A stretch of DNA of 64,000 nt from Trebonia sp963734665 (GTDB taxonomy: Bacteria > Actinomycetota > Actinomycetes > Streptosporangiales > Streptosporangiaceae), in assembly GCA_963734665.1 (NCBI GenBank), contig CAVTIR010000016.1, positions 1-64,000 of the forward strand, given 5' to 3'. The notes under the pieces are model-generated. The model saw nothing but the letters and a program-made list of their open reading frames with translations. It did no database searches and was not told the origin of the DNA. The translations under genes and the position numbers were made by a program. Below, in pieces: positions 1 to 9,328 of this stretch (positions are counted from its first letter, which is position 1; each line of letters begins with the position of its first letter).

Positions 1-1211
1 TGCCAGCTCGGCGGCCGCCAGGAGCGGTTGCGCCGCGGCCGGTGCCGCTGGTCCGGAGCGTCTGCCTCAAGCTCGGACCTGAGCCGGTCGAGGTGGCTGA
101 TCAGCTCGCCCCGCAACGGCCATCCGACCGGGCGGACCGCCGGAGGGGTCGCCAGCAGCTCGCTGAGCCGGTCTTGCTTGTCGCGCGCCGCGGCCAGGTG
201 ACGCTCCAGGTCAGCCTGCAGCACTTCGTGACCGTGCGCGTCCAACTGGGTCGCGAGGCTGCTGTAGGCCCGCACGGCGGCGGACAGCTCCCGCAGCGTG
301 TCGGCGAGCCCGCGGCGCACGTCCGGATCGTTGAGGGAGTTGTCGTCACCGGCGAGCCGGGTGGTATCGGTAAGCGACCGGGCAAGGACCCGGACCGTGA
401 TCGCTGAGTGCTCCAGGTTTTCCAGGCTCTGTCGCAGTGTCACCGTGCTGTATGGCAGCCGCATGCTGCGCGGGTTGAGCTTGGTGCTCTCCTCGGCCTG
501 CGCAAGTGCCTCATCCACCCTCCTGATCTCGTTGGCGAGGGCGCGAGCCTGGTCGAGCCAGGCTCGCGCCGACTCGTTAACGGATCCGTCGTTCAGCCCG
601 GCCGCCATCCGGTCGAGCAGGTCGGCCATCGCGCGAGCGAGGTCCGCGATCGCTTCCTCGGCCGGCTCTACCTGCGGCGCCGTGATGACCAACCCGGCGA
701 TCAGCCCCGCGGCCGTGCCGATCAATGTCTCGGTTATTCTGCTGGTCGCCGCTGCCTTGCTGCCGACCGACAGGATGAGCATCGCGCTGATCGGGACCTC
801 GAGGACGGCATCGCGCAGCCGCAGCGCGTACCCCAGGGCGAGACCGAGGGTGATCGTGAGCCCGAGACTCCACCACGTGAACCCGATCAATCTGGACAGC
901 CCGAGCGCTATCAGGACGCCGGTCACCACGGCGGCGACTCTCCGCACCGCGCTGAACAGCGTCTGGTAGATGCTGACCTGCAGGACGAGAATCGCCGTCA
1001 GCGGCGCCAGCACCGGAGGCGAGGTCTCCGGCACCGGCAAGGCGATCAGGTAGGCGAAGACCGCGCAGGTGGTCAGCCTGATTATGGTCGCGGCTGTCGG
1101 CTGGGCCCGGTGCCGCGCTAGGGTCAAGGTCACTGGTGCGCGCTGGGTAATCGTCCGTGCCGCGGCGCCGATCTGGGTGGCCCGCTGGTTGCGCCGGAGC
1201 GCCAGGCTCAT
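1..1211 (-). CDS. FUSC / aromatic-acid-exporter family membrane protein (3' end missing)
   Basis: The minus-strand frame is open from an ATG at 1211 to the left edge, so the C-terminus lies outside the window. The first ~40 residues are basic and polar. A run of hydrophobic segments follows at about residues 40-160 (for example AVFAYLIALPVP, LAPLTAILVLQVSIYQ, VVTGVLIALGLS, GTAAGLIAGLVI), and then a long charged helical region rich in Ala, Leu, Arg and Glu. A membrane half followed by a cytoplasmic helical half is typical of the FUSC/ArAE_1 family, which exports aromatic acids or similar small molecules; the substrate cannot be inferred. The ribosome site before the ATG is weak. The next gene downstream in the same direction of reading lies outside the window, and the upstream membrane protein gene is on the same strand. 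Confidence 0.8.
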   Translation of the reverse strand, partial: MSLALRRNQRATQIGAAARTITQRAPVTLTLARHRAQPTAATIIRLTTCAVFAYLIALPVPETSPPVLAPLTAILVLQVSIYQTLFSAVRRVAAVVTGVLIALGLSRLIGFTWWSLGLTITLGLALGYALRLRDAVLEVPISAMLILSVGSKAAATSRITETLIGTAAGLIAGLVITAPQVEPAEEAIADLARAMADLLDRMAAGLNDGSVNESARAWLDQARALANEIRRVDEALAQAEESTKLNPRSMRLPYSTVTLRQSLENLEHSAITVRVLARSLTDTTRLAGDDNSLNDPDVRRGLADTLRELSAAVRAYSSLATQLDAHGHEVLQADLERHLAAARDKQDRLSELLATPPAVRPVGWPLRGELISHLDRLRSELEADAPDQRHRPRRNRSWRPPSW

Positions 1212-1402
1212 GAGGCGGGCGCCGGGACGGCGATCTCGCCAGTGCCGAAAATCATCGCCTCCGTCCGCCGATGCCTCCTGCCCTCACCCGGATCTGTCCT
1301 CACACAGGAATACTGCCGGGGCTGGCGCCTGGGCCGCATCCCCCATTCAGTTAGTCGCGCGGTTGCGCGGCCTCAGGGACGGCGCCCCGGCGGCGATCGT
1401 GC

Positions 1403-2542
1403 TCAGGGGTTCGGTGCCTGCTCAGGCGGGGCGGCGGCCAGCCGTGTATCCGGCTGATAGGTGTACGCGGCCTCGCGCACGGTCTCTTGGCTCTCCAGCG
1501 CGGCGCCGAGCGCGCCGCCGAGCGTCGCGATCGAGGTGGCCAGCCAGGCGAGCCTGACCTGATCCGCCGCGCCAGCGGGGTAGCCGAGCTGGATGCTAAG
1601 AAGGTCTCCTGGCACGAGGAGCAGCGCCGAGGCGAGCATGAAGATGAAGAGGGCGAGGTACAGCACGACCACGCCGATGCCCACCGTGGTCGCCGTGACG
1701 ATGTTGAACAAGATGACCTGTTCGCGTGCGGCCGGATGGGGGCTGCGCTCCCACAGGCCGGTGGTGACCATGATCGTCACGATGATGCCGGCTACCGAGC
1801 CGAGCGCGATGATGGTGAGCCGCACCGGCCCGAGATAGTAGGCGAGTCGCCAGATATCGCTTGTCACCAGCGCGAACACCCCGGCCGCGAACGCGGCGGC
1901 GAGGGCGCGAATGAGCCGAAGCGTGAGCCGCCACGGCCGGTTAGCGCGCAGCATGCCGAGTAGCAGCCAGATGTTGCCGCTGACGACCCGCGCGGCAAGG
2001 ACCACGCCGTGTTCTTCGTGCTCTATCCGCGTGCCCAGTTCGCGCATGCGCCGGGTTACCGCCTCAGCGAGCGTGCGGCGCTGCCCGGCGTCAGTCGCCA
2101 CCGCGATGTCGCCGAGCATGTGCCCGATCAGCCGGACGATAGTGTCCGCTGTGCGCTTGCGTACCCAGACCGGGCCGAGCGCGGGCATGGACAGGACCGC
2201 GACGCCGTGCGTGGTGCTGACATGGGCAATCACCGGCCGCCGCGCGGTCTGCAGCGGGAGGTCGGTGACGCATACCGCGAGGTGCCAGCCGCGGTCAAGA
2301 AGCATCCGGCGTCCCGCCGCGATTATCACGCTAAGGTCGGTTGGCGGCTCAACCAGCCGGTCCGAGACGAATTCAAGCCGCCATCGCACCCCGGGCAGTT
2401 GCTCAGGCAGCCGAGCAGCTATCTCCGGCAGCAGACTCTCCGTCAGCTCTGAAGCCGGCCCTGGTGATGCGAGCAGGCCGACGACGATTTCCGGGTGCGA
2501 AATGTCGGGAAAACTTGCCGAACCAGTCTCAACTGTGCCCAT
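1403..2542 (-). CDS. Multi-pass membrane protein of unknown function
   Basis: A 379-residue protein. The N-terminal ~175 residues look soluble and alternate beta and helix, with conserved-looking stretches such as VCVTDLPLQ and AHVSTTHGVAVLSMPALG. After a charged helix (about 180-205) come four hydrophobic segments at roughly 230-250, 255-280, 300-335 and 345-365. I do not recognise a catalytic motif. Proteins of this architecture occur in other actinobacteria as uncharacterised integral membrane proteins. It sits about 190 bp upstream of the FUSC gene on the same strand and may be co-transcribed with it. It reads out from an ATG at 2542. Confidence 0.7.
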   Translation of the reverse strand: MGTVETGSASFPDISHPEIVVGLLASPGPASELTESLLPEIAARLPEQLPGVRWRLEFVSDRLVEPPTDLSVIIAAGRRMLLDRGWHLAVCVTDLPLQTARRPVIAHVSTTHGVAVLSMPALGPVWVRKRTADTIVRLIGHMLGDIAVATDAGQRRTLAEAVTRRMRELGTRIEHEEHGVVLAARVVSGNIWLLLGMLRANRPWRLTLRLIRALAAAFAAGVFALVTSDIWRLAYYLGPVRLTIIALGSVAGIIVTIMVTTGLWERSPHPAAREQVILFNIVTATTVGIGVVVLYLALFIFMLASALLLVPGDLLSIQLGYPAGAADQVRLAWLATSIATLGGALGAALESQETVREAAYTYQPDTRLAAAPPEQAPNP

Positions 2543-2604
2543 GCGAGGTTTCTTACCCGCTGCTCAGCCCGGACGGGCGAGCTCAGGCGGACCGCTGAGG
2601 CTGC

Positions 2605-2676
2605 TCAGCTCGTCCGGATGAGGAGCTTGCCGAAGTTCTTGCCGTCCAGCATGCCGAGGAACGTCCCGGGCGCTGA
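2605..2676 (-). pseudogene. C-terminal remnant of an NADP-dependent (zinc-less MDR) oxidoreductase
   Basis: The last 23 codons before the TGA read as a Pro-Gly-Thr-Phe-Leu-Gly-Met-Leu stretch followed by DGKNFGKLLIRTS. This closely resembles the end of NADP-dependent medium-chain oxidoreductases of the leukotriene-dehydrogenase/YncB type, where a helix ending in GML is followed by G-NFGK-L-R. Upstream in the same frame the sequence becomes Arg/Ala/Ser-rich with no Rossmann motif, so only the 3' end of a former gene appears to survive. The assignment rests on a short match and should be treated as probable, not certain. Confidence 0.45.
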
Positions 2677-2930
2677 CGGCACGGGAACCGGAGAGGCCAG
2701 CGGCAGTCGCCGGGCCGCAGCCGACCTGGCGCGCTGCCGGGACGCCGGGACGCCGGAGGAAGGGATGACGGGAGCCAGGGGTTGCACGGTCACGGCTGCC
2801 TCCCGAGAGGAGGACAGGGCTGGCCGTGATGCGATCGTCAGTGCTACCGACGCAGTTACCAAGGCGATGTGCGCGAGGGGGATTTCCCGCCCGTACCGGC
2901 GCCTGAAGCACGGCTTGACCACACTGGCCA

Positions 2931-2960
2931 GTGCGTTCTCCCCGGATGGGGAGAACGCAC
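2931..2960 (-). terminator. Hairpin downstream of tRNA-Leu
   Basis: Perfect 13-bp arms, GTGCGTTCTCCCC at 2931-2943 and its complement at 2948-2960, with a 4-nt loop. It lies about 50 nt beyond the 3' end of the minus-strand tRNA-Leu, where a terminator is expected. There is no U tract, which is common for actinobacterial terminators. Confidence 0.65.
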
Positions 2961-3010
2961 CACCGTGTGTTCAAGCGGTTGCTGAACCGGTGAAAATGCG
3001 CGTATCTGTG

Positions 3011-3093
3011 TGGGCGAGGAGGGATTTGAACCCTCACACCCTTTCGGGCACACGGACCTGAACCGTGCGCGTCTGCCGTTCCGCCACTCGCCC
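3011..3093 (-). tRNA. tRNA-Leu (anticodon CAG)
   Basis: On the minus strand, acceptor arms GGGCGAG (3087-3093) and CTCGCCC (3012-3018) pair over 7 bp. The anticodon stem is CACGG/CCGTG around loop TTCAGGT, giving anticodon CAG. A variable arm (GCCCGAAAGGGTGT region) of the class II type is present, as expected for tRNA-Leu, and the T arm carries GGTTCAAATCC. The discriminator is A at 3011. No CCA is encoded. It is transcribed away from fhaA. Confidence 0.95.
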
Positions 3094-3183
3094 GAGTGGG
3101 ACGACTTACGTTAGCACGGAGGTCAGTGTGCTCGTGCCCCGGATAACATCAGATGGATAACAAGCCGAAGGGAGGCTCGACGG

Positions 3184-3942
3184 GTGGGAGTTCTGCAGCG
3201 CTTCGAACGACGGCTTGAGGGCATGGTCGAGGGAACGTTCGCACGGGTGTTCAAATCTGAACTGCAGCCGGTCGAGGTGGCGAGCGCGGTTCAGCATGAG
3301 ATGGACGAGCGGGCGGCCATTGTGGCGCAGGGGCGCACACTGGTTCCGAACGACTTTGTCGTCGAGATCGCTCAGACGGATGCCGAGCGGCTCGATATCA
3401 TGATCGAGAGCCTGAGCCTTGAACTAGTGACGCTGGCCAAGGATCACGCCAAGGAACAGGGCTATTCGTTCGTCGGGCCGGTGCGGATCCGGCTCGAGGG
3501 GGTCCCCGATCTTGCGACCGGCATGTTCCGCATCCAGTCGGGGGTGATCCGCGGGCACACCGTGGAGGCGGGTGAGGTCCGGCAGCCGGTCAGCGACCTG
3601 CCTCGGGGAGGCGGCAGCCAGTTCCCCGGCCGGCCCAGACTGGTGGTCGCCGGGTCACAACCGGGAACGGGCATGGAGACGGGCAGCACCTATGAGCTTC
3701 AGACGCCCGTGACACTGCTCGGCCGCGGCACGGACTGTGACTTGCGCATGGTTGATCCCGGTGTCTCGCGGCATCACTCCGAGCTACGCGTGGAGGACGG
3801 CCAGGTCGTCCTTGTCGACCTGGGCTCCACCAATGGCACGCTCGTAAACGGCCAGCCCATGCGTCGCGTCGTGCTCACAGACGGCACAAATGTCACACTT
3901 GGCCGCACCACTTTGGTTTTCCATCAGGACATGAGGTATTGA
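3184..3942 (+). CDS. fhaA: FhaA: DUF3662 and FHA domain protein
   Basis: 252 residues starting at GTG 3184 behind a GGGAGG-type ribosome site. Residues ~1-125 match the DUF3662 domain found at the N-terminus of FhaA (FERRLEGMVEGTFARVFK start). Residues ~155-250 form an FHA domain with the hallmarks GRG at the first loop, SRHH and LGSTNGT. FhaA binds phosphothreonine on Ser/Thr kinase targets; in mycobacteria it binds the MviN/PknB complex to modulate peptidoglycan synthesis. It is about half the length of M. tuberculosis FhaA because the linker between the domains is short. It is the first gene of the kinase-phosphatase-morphogenesis cluster, and its upstream region (3095-3183) must hold the promoter. 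Confidence 0.93.
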   Translation: MGVLQRFERRLEGMVEGTFARVFKSELQPVEVASAVQHEMDERAAIVAQGRTLVPNDFVVEIAQTDAERLDIMIESLSLELVTLAKDHAKEQGYSFVGPVRIRLEGVPDLATGMFRIQSGVIRGHTVEAGEVRQPVSDLPRGGGSQFPGRPRLVVAGSQPGTGMETGSTYELQTPVTLLGRGTDCDLRMVDPGVSRHHSELRVEDGQVVLVDLGSTNGTLVNGQPMRRVVLTDGTNVTLGRTTLVFHQDMRY

Positions 3943-4048
3943 TCACCAGCCGGCAGGAGTGGCTAGAGCGGGCGCCAGAAGACCTTGGAGTGACTACCCT
4001 TAGGGCAGCCAACCGACAGCGACGCAGAAGCCGAGGACACAGCACGGA

Positions 4049-4534
4049 ATGAACGCGCTCACCCTTACCCTCATCAGGGTGGCCTTCCTGGCCGTCTTGT
4101 GGCTTTTCGTGATCGCGGCGATCGGCGTAGTGCGCACGGACCTGCTGGGCACCGTGGCGACGAAGATGCGCCGGGGGCGGAATCAGCCGGCGCCTATGCC
4201 GCAGCAGCCCAGACCGCCGCGGCCGACGAGACCCGGGAGGGGGACACCACGTTTCCTCGTTGTCACCGAGGGTGGCCTATCGGGCGTGAGTATCGACCTT
4301 ACCGACCAGCAGATAACCATGGGACGGGCGAATGACGCCACGCTGGTGCTGAATGACGACTACGCTTCCACGTACCATGCCCGGATATTTCCGCAGGACG
4401 GACAGTGGCTCGTTGAGGACCTCGGTTCGACAAACGGCACCTACTTGGACCGCCAGAAGCTGGCCCGGCCGACCCCAGTCCCTGTAGGCGTGCCTATTCG
4501 TATTGGAAAGACCGTTCTGGAACTGCGCAGATGA
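4049..4534 (+). CDS. fhaB: FhaB/FipA: membrane-anchored FHA domain protein
   Basis: 161 residues. An N-terminal hydrophobic segment (about residues 8-28, VAFLAVLWLFVIAAIGVV) anchors the protein in the membrane. A Pro/Arg/Gln-rich linker leads to a C-terminal FHA domain (about 70-160) with MGRANDATL, a degenerate SxxH-type loop (STYHARI) and LGSTNGTYL. FhaB (FipA) is a phosphothreonine reader linked to cell division and to PknA/PknB signalling. The stop codon overlaps the pstP start as ATGA (4531-4534), indicating translational coupling. A 106-nt gap separates it from fhaA and may hold a secondary promoter. Confidence 0.92.
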   Translation: MNALTLTLIRVAFLAVLWLFVIAAIGVVRTDLLGTVATKMRRGRNQPAPMPQQPRPPRPTRPGRGTPRFLVVTEGGLSGVSIDLTDQQITMGRANDATLVLNDDYASTYHARIFPQDGQWLVEDLGSTNGTYLDRQKLARPTPVPVGVPIRIGKTVLELRR

Positions 4535-6342
4535 CACTAGCCCTCAGATACGCGGTACGGTCCGATGTCGGTCTCCTCAGAGAGGGGAACGAAGATTCGG
4601 CGTACGCCGGACCTCACCTGCTCGCGGTTGCCGACGGCATGGGAGGCCACGCGGCCGGCGAGGTGGCAAGCGCCGCCACGATCACGACGATCGCCCCGCT
4701 CGACGCGGAGGATCCTGGACCCGACCTGGTTAGCGCGATCGCCGACGCGGTCGCGACAGCTAACCTGCGGCTGCAGGAGCTCATCATCTCCGACCCGGCG
4801 ATCGAGGGCATGGGCACGACGCTGACCGCCCTGCTGTGGTCGGAGGGGTACGCCGCGCTCTGCCACATCGGCGATTCGCGGGCCTACCTGCTGCGCGACG
4901 GGCAGTTCGTCCAGATCACCCACGACCACACGCTTGTCCAGTCGCTGGTCGACGAGGGCAAGATCACCGAGGACGACGTCGCCACGCACCCCCACCGGTC
5001 ACTGCTGCTGCGCGCCCTGGACGGCCGGACGATCGCGGAGCCGGACCTGGTGCCGCTTGAGACGTACCCCGGTGACCGCTACCTGCTCTGCTCCGACGGT
5101 CTTTCCGGCGTGGTGACCGAGCAGACGCTGCACCAGACGCTCGCCTCGGTGCGGGACCCGGACAAGGCCGCGCTGCGGCTGGTCGAGCTCGCCATCAAGG
5201 GCGGCGGTCCCGACAACATCACCTGCATCGTCGCAGACGTCATCGACTCGCACAGCAGCAGGGTCCCCCCGACGTGGCAGCCGGTGTTCGCCGGCGCGGC
5301 GGCCAACGGCGCGCCCGCCGACCTGCGCCCGCCCACCCGGCAGAGCTCCCCGGCTACCAGGGCCATGCGGCTCAGCAGGACCGCACCGCAGCCGGTCGTG
5401 CCGGAGGACTCGCCGACTGGCGTCTGGCACGAAGGTCCGTCGGGCCCCCAAGCCACTGCCGGTTACGGTGACAGCGGCTACACCGGGACCTTTGACGCGA
5501 ACGCGTTCGACTTCGATCCTCCCGATGCACGGGACAGGATCAGGGACACCGCCTCCTTCGATCGGCCCGACGGCTTCCCCGGGCAAGAGAACGACCGGTA
5601 CGGACCAGAGACCGACGACCGGGGCAGGCGGGGCGGCGGTCACCGCGCCAAGCATCACCGCCATGACGAGGACGACGACGACTACGGCCGGCCAGGCAAG
5701 CGCCGGTGGCCGATCGTGACAGGGGCCTTTGTCCTGCTCGTGCTGCTTCTCGGCGGCGGTCTCTACGGATTCTGGCGGTACAACCAGGGCCAGTACTACG
5801 TCGGTGTCACCTCGGACGGCTACGTCGCCATCTTCCGCGGCACCGACCAGAGCCTCGCCGGCATCAGCCTGTCCAGCCTCCTTACCAGGTCGACTCTCAA
5901 GGCCAGCATGCTCAGCAGCGGCGACCAGGCCACGATCCAGGAGACGATCTCAATGAGCAGCGTGAATGACGCGCAGCAGCGGATCGACCAGCTCCAGGCC
6001 GAGGCCGACGCCTGCCAGCAGACTTACCAGAAGCTGGCCACCTGGAAGACCGAGGACACCGCGTACGAGAATTACCAGACGGCGAAGACAACGGCCGCCA
6101 AGAACCACACCAAGGCCCCGGCGGTAGTGAACAACCCAGGCCCGATGCCGGCCCAGGTGGCGGACCCGGACCAGTGCGCCCCGTCCACGGCGTTCGGGAT
6201 CGCGGCCTCGTCGCTGCCCGCTGCGGGGGCAAGCACGCCGAGCGTCACGCCGTCCAGGCCGGCCAGCACGCCGAGCGCCACGTCATCGGCCAAGGCGACC
6301 GCGAGCCCGTCGGTATCGACCACGCCTACGGCGGCCGCGTGA
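4531..6342 (+). CDS. pstP: PstP: PP2C-family Ser/Thr protein phosphatase
   Basis: 603 residues. The N-terminal ~235 residues are a PP2C phosphatase domain with metal-binding and catalytic motifs GNED (D22), AVADGMGGH (D35), GDSRAY, SDGLSG and GGPDNIT. A disordered stretch rich in Pro, Asp, Arg and His follows. One transmembrane helix lies near residues 392-412 (IVTGAFVLLVLLLGGGLYGF), and then comes an extracytoplasmic region of about 190 residues ending in a Ser/Thr/Ala/Pro-rich tail. PstP dephosphorylates PknA, PknB and their substrates, including penicillin-binding proteins. It starts within the fhaB stop (ATGA) and its own stop overlaps the rodA GTG start (GTGA), so it is tightly coupled on both sides. 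Confidence 0.95.
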   Translation: MTLALRYAVRSDVGLLREGNEDSAYAGPHLLAVADGMGGHAAGEVASAATITTIAPLDAEDPGPDLVSAIADAVATANLRLQELIISDPAIEGMGTTLTALLWSEGYAALCHIGDSRAYLLRDGQFVQITHDHTLVQSLVDEGKITEDDVATHPHRSLLLRALDGRTIAEPDLVPLETYPGDRYLLCSDGLSGVVTEQTLHQTLASVRDPDKAALRLVELAIKGGGPDNITCIVADVIDSHSSRVPPTWQPVFAGAAANGAPADLRPPTRQSSPATRAMRLSRTAPQPVVPEDSPTGVWHEGPSGPQATAGYGDSGYTGTFDANAFDFDPPDARDRIRDTASFDRPDGFPGQENDRYGPETDDRGRRGGGHRAKHHRHDEDDDDYGRPGKRRWPIVTGAFVLLVLLLGGGLYGFWRYNQGQYYVGVTSDGYVAIFRGTDQSLAGISLSSLLTRSTLKASMLSSGDQATIQETISMSSVNDAQQRIDQLQAEADACQQTYQKLATWKTEDTAYENYQTAKTTAAKNHTKAPAVVNNPGPMPAQVADPDQCAPSTAFGIAASSLPAAGASTPSVTPSRPASTPSATSSAKATASPSVSTTPTAAA

Positions 6343-7796
6343 GCAGCATGACGATGCCCTCTCCCGCGCTGGGCAGCCAGCCGCCGGACGAGGCGCCGAC
6401 CAGTCGCCGGTCCACCGAGATGTGGATGATGCTCTTCGCGTGCGGCATCGTCGCGTTCGCCTTCCTGAACGTGGCGGGCAGCCTCAAGGACCAGCATCTT
6501 TCGACGATCGTCGAGTACATGGCCGCCTTCCTGGTGATCGTCTTCGGCGCGCACTTCGCGGTCCGCCGCTGGGCGCCGTATGCTGACCCGCTGCTCCTTC
6601 CGATCGCGACGGTGCTCAACGGGCTCGGGATCGTGATGATCTACCGGCTCAACCAGGCCGGCCGGGACGGCAACTCAAGCGCGAACGGCCTGCCGATCGC
6701 GACGCTCAGCCACGATGCCACGGTCACGCAGATCATCTACTCGGTGATCGGCGTCGTCATCCTCGTGGTGTTCCTCGCGTTCATCAAGGACATTAAGGTC
6801 CTGCAGCCCTACACCTATGTGTTTGGCCTGGCCGGCATCGTGCTCATCGCACTCCCCGCACTGCTGCCGGCGAGCATCAGCGGCGTCGCCGGGACCAGCG
6901 CCAAGATCCAGATCAGCATTGGCGGGTTCTCCATCCAGCCGGAAGAGTTCGGGAAGCTGCTGCTCGCCGCGTCCTTCGCCAGTTACCTGGTGATCAACGG
7001 CAAGAAGCTGTCGCTGCTCACCGAGAAGTGGTGGATCTTCAGTCTCCCGAGGCGGCGTGACCTCGCCCCGATCCTGGTGGTCTGGGCCGTCAGCATGCTG
7101 CTGCTGATCTCCGAGAGCGACATCGGCACGAGCGCGGTGTTCATGGGCATGTTCGTGGCGATGCTCTACATCGCGACCGGACGCAGGTCCTGGGCGGTAC
7201 TCGGCTTCCTGTTGTTCATCGTCGGCGCCTTCCTGGCGGCGGAACTCGTGCCGCACGTGGGGCTACGGTTCAGCGTCTGGCTCGACCCGTTCAGCAACGC
7301 GAATCTGCTGCAGGGCCTCCAGCCCTCCTACCAGCCGGTGCAGGGCATGTACGGGATGGCGAACGGCGGCCTGCTCGGTAAGGGGCTCGGCGGCGGTCAG
7401 CCGTTCTGGACCCCGCTCGTGCAGAGCGACGAGATCTTCACCGCGTTCGGCGAGGAACTCGGCCTGACGGGCGTAATGGCGATGCTGCTGCTCTACGGCC
7501 TGTTCGTGCAGCGCGGCCTGCGCACCGCGATGCTCGCCAAGGACGACTACTCCAAGCTGCTCGCCAGCGGGCTGTCCTTCATGTTCGCGTTGCAGGTCTT
7601 CGTGATCGTCGGCGGCGTCACCGGGCTGATCCCGTTCACTGGCATCACGACACCGTTCCTGTCGCAAGGCGGGTCGAGCCTGGTGGCGAGCTGGCTGCTC
7701 GTCGCGGTGCTGGCTCGGCTGAGCGACTCCGCGCGCCTGCCGGCGCCCAAACCGATCCAAGATGAGGGGATGACTCAGGTGGTGTCGCTCCGATGA
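6339..7796 (+). CDS. rodA: RodA/FtsW-family SEDS peptidoglycan polymerase
   Basis: I place the start at GTG 6339, which overlaps the pstP TGA (GTGA); an ATG nine bases further (6348) is possible. Longer in-frame readings run into pstP. The ~485-residue product has about ten to twelve hydrophobic segments and typical SEDS signatures: the SESDIGTS-type motif after the middle TM helices (here LLISESDIGTS), GLRFSVWLDPF, GLLGKGLGGG and IPFTGITTPFLSQGGSSL near the C-terminus. SEDS proteins polymerise glycan strands from lipid II with a class B PBP partner, here encoded immediately downstream. The rodA stop overlaps the pbpA start (ATGA, 7793-7796). Confidence 0.94.
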   Translation: MSSMTMPSPALGSQPPDEAPTSRRSTEMWMMLFACGIVAFAFLNVAGSLKDQHLSTIVEYMAAFLVIVFGAHFAVRRWAPYADPLLLPIATVLNGLGIVMIYRLNQAGRDGNSSANGLPIATLSHDATVTQIIYSVIGVVILVVFLAFIKDIKVLQPYTYVFGLAGIVLIALPALLPASISGVAGTSAKIQISIGGFSIQPEEFGKLLLAASFASYLVINGKKLSLLTEKWWIFSLPRRRDLAPILVVWAVSMLLLISESDIGTSAVFMGMFVAMLYIATGRRSWAVLGFLLFIVGAFLAAELVPHVGLRFSVWLDPFSNANLLQGLQPSYQPVQGMYGMANGGLLGKGLGGGQPFWTPLVQSDEIFTAFGEELGLTGVMAMLLLYGLFVQRGLRTAMLAKDDYSKLLASGLSFMFALQVFVIVGGVTGLIPFTGITTPFLSQGGSSLVASWLLVAVLARLSDSARLPAPKPIQDEGMTQVVSLR

Positions 7797-9328
7797 CCGG
7801 AATGAACCGCCCGATCAAGCGGATTGCGATCGCGGCCCTCGTCATGTTCGTGCTCCTGCTCGTCGACGTGAACTACCTGCAGGCGGTGCAGGCGCCGAGC
7901 CTGGCGAACAAGCCGCTCAACGACCGCACGGAGTACGAGCAGAACCAGGTGCAGCGCGGCAACATCGTGACTGCCGACGGCGTGACGATCGCCACGTCAA
8001 AACCGTCGACTGGCTTGTTCCCGTACCAGCGCGTCTATCCAGGCGGAGCTGCCTACGCGCCGGTCACCGGCTACGACACCGTCTTCACGCAGGCGCAGGC
8101 GCCCAACTACGCGACCGGCGTGGAGCGCGCGGAAAACGACCTGCTGACCGGCACCGGGTCGCAGCTCGCGTTCCGCAACTTCATTGACACGCTCACCAAC
8201 AAGCCGCAGAAGGGCGCGACCGTTCAGGTCACGGTCAACTCCAAGGCGCAGCAAGTGGCCTACCAGCAGCTGCAGACCACCCTCCAGGGCAAGACCTTCG
8301 ACGGCAAGCAGGCGGTCGGCGGCGTGGTCGCGCTTAACCCCTCCACCGGGGCGATCCTGGCGATGGCCTCCTACCCGAGCTATGACCCGAACCAACTCGC
8401 GGTGCAGAACACCACCCAGCTCACCAAGGTCGACAACCAGCTCACCGCGGAGGACCCGAGTCCGCTGCTCAACAACGCCACGCAGACGACGCTGCCTCCC
8501 GGCTCCACGTTCAAGATCGTCACGACCTCAGCGTGGTACAACCAGGACCCGACAAGAAACCCTTTGCTTGCGGTTCCCTCCCCGCAGCCGCTCACCCTGC
8601 CCAACGGCAACACCCTGAGCAACGATGACGGCGAGATATGCGGCACAGGGGCACCCACGACCCAGGTCATCTACGCGTTCGCCCAGTCCTGCAACACCCC
8701 CTTCGCCAAGATCGGCGAGGAGGTCGGCGGCCCGACCATCAAGTCGATGGCCACGAAGTACGGCCTGAATAACCCGAGCGCCCTCGACGTCCCTGGCGTG
8801 ACGGTGGCAGCGTCCAACTTCACCGCTGAGTCGGACCCGTCATTCACCGCCTACGACGCGATCGGGCAGCACGACACCACGGAGACGCCGCTGCAAGAGG
8901 CGATGATCGCCGCGACCGTCGCCAACAACGGCGTGGAGATGAAGCCTTACCTCGTCCAGCAGGTCCAGGCGAGCGACCTGTCGGTGGTCGATCAGACCCA
9001 GCCGCAGGAGCTAAGCCAGCCGATCTCAAGCACCATCGCGGGTTACGAGAAGCAGATGATGGTCGCCGTCGTGCAGCAGCCAGAGGGAACTGGCTACGCG
9101 TTCAATCAGAACAATGAAGGCGGCATAGAAATCGCCGGTAAGACGGGTACCGCACAGAACGGCCTAAGCGCTCAACCCGATGCCGTTTTCACCGCATTCG
9201 CCCCGGCCGACAACCCAAAGATAGCCGTGGGCGTCATGATAGAAGGCGGGGGCTATGGGGCTGCCGCAGCCGCACCGATCGCCGTCGCGGTTATTAAGGC
9301 CTACCTGGCAACCCTGGGGATTCAGTGA
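7793..9328 (+). CDS. pbpA: PbpA: class B penicillin-binding protein (transpeptidase)
   Basis: 511 residues with one N-terminal transmembrane helix (about residues 8-26, IAIAALVMFVLLLVDVNYL). A PBP dimerisation-type region (RGNIVTADG) follows, then a transpeptidase domain. The three catalytic motifs are present: STFK with the acylated serine at S238, SCN at 299-301 and KTG at 450-452. It cross-links peptidoglycan in partnership with the SEDS polymerase RodA, whose gene overlaps it by four bases. Its stop overlaps the pknA GTG (GTGA). In mycobacteria the orthologue is regulated by PknB phosphorylation, which fits the shared operon. Confidence 0.95.
   Translation: MTGMNRPIKRIAIAALVMFVLLLVDVNYLQAVQAPSLANKPLNDRTEYEQNQVQRGNIVTADGVTIATSKPSTGLFPYQRVYPGGAAYAPVTGYDTVFTQAQAPNYATGVERAENDLLTGTGSQLAFRNFIDTLTNKPQKGATVQVTVNSKAQQVAYQQLQTTLQGKTFDGKQAVGGVVALNPSTGAILAMASYPSYDPNQLAVQNTTQLTKVDNQLTAEDPSPLLNNATQTTLPPGSTFKIVTTSAWYNQDPTRNPLLAVPSPQPLTLPNGNTLSNDDGEICGTGAPTTQVIYAFAQSCNTPFAKIGEEVGGPTIKSMATKYGLNNPSALDVPGVTVAASNFTAESDPSFTAYDAIGQHDTTETPLQEAMIAATVANNGVEMKPYLVQQVQASDLSVVDQTQPQELSQPISSTIAGYEKQMMVAVVQQPEGTGYAFNQNNEGGIEIAGKTGTAQNGLSAQPDAVFTAFAPADNPKIAVGVMIEGGGYGAAAAAPIAVAVIKAYLATLGIQ

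Larger units (their letters stand above)
2543..3010. other. Gene-poor gap with an oxidoreductase remnant and a hairpin
   Basis: No intact gene is supported in this 468-base stretch. It holds the C-terminal remnant of a dehydrogenase (2605-2676, minus) and a perfect hairpin at 2931-2960 downstream of tRNA-Leu. A 12-nt palindrome (CACTGGCCAGTG, 2922-2933) abuts the hairpin. The overlapping open frames on both strands are Arg/Ser/Pro-rich and look like chance frames. Confidence 0.6.
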
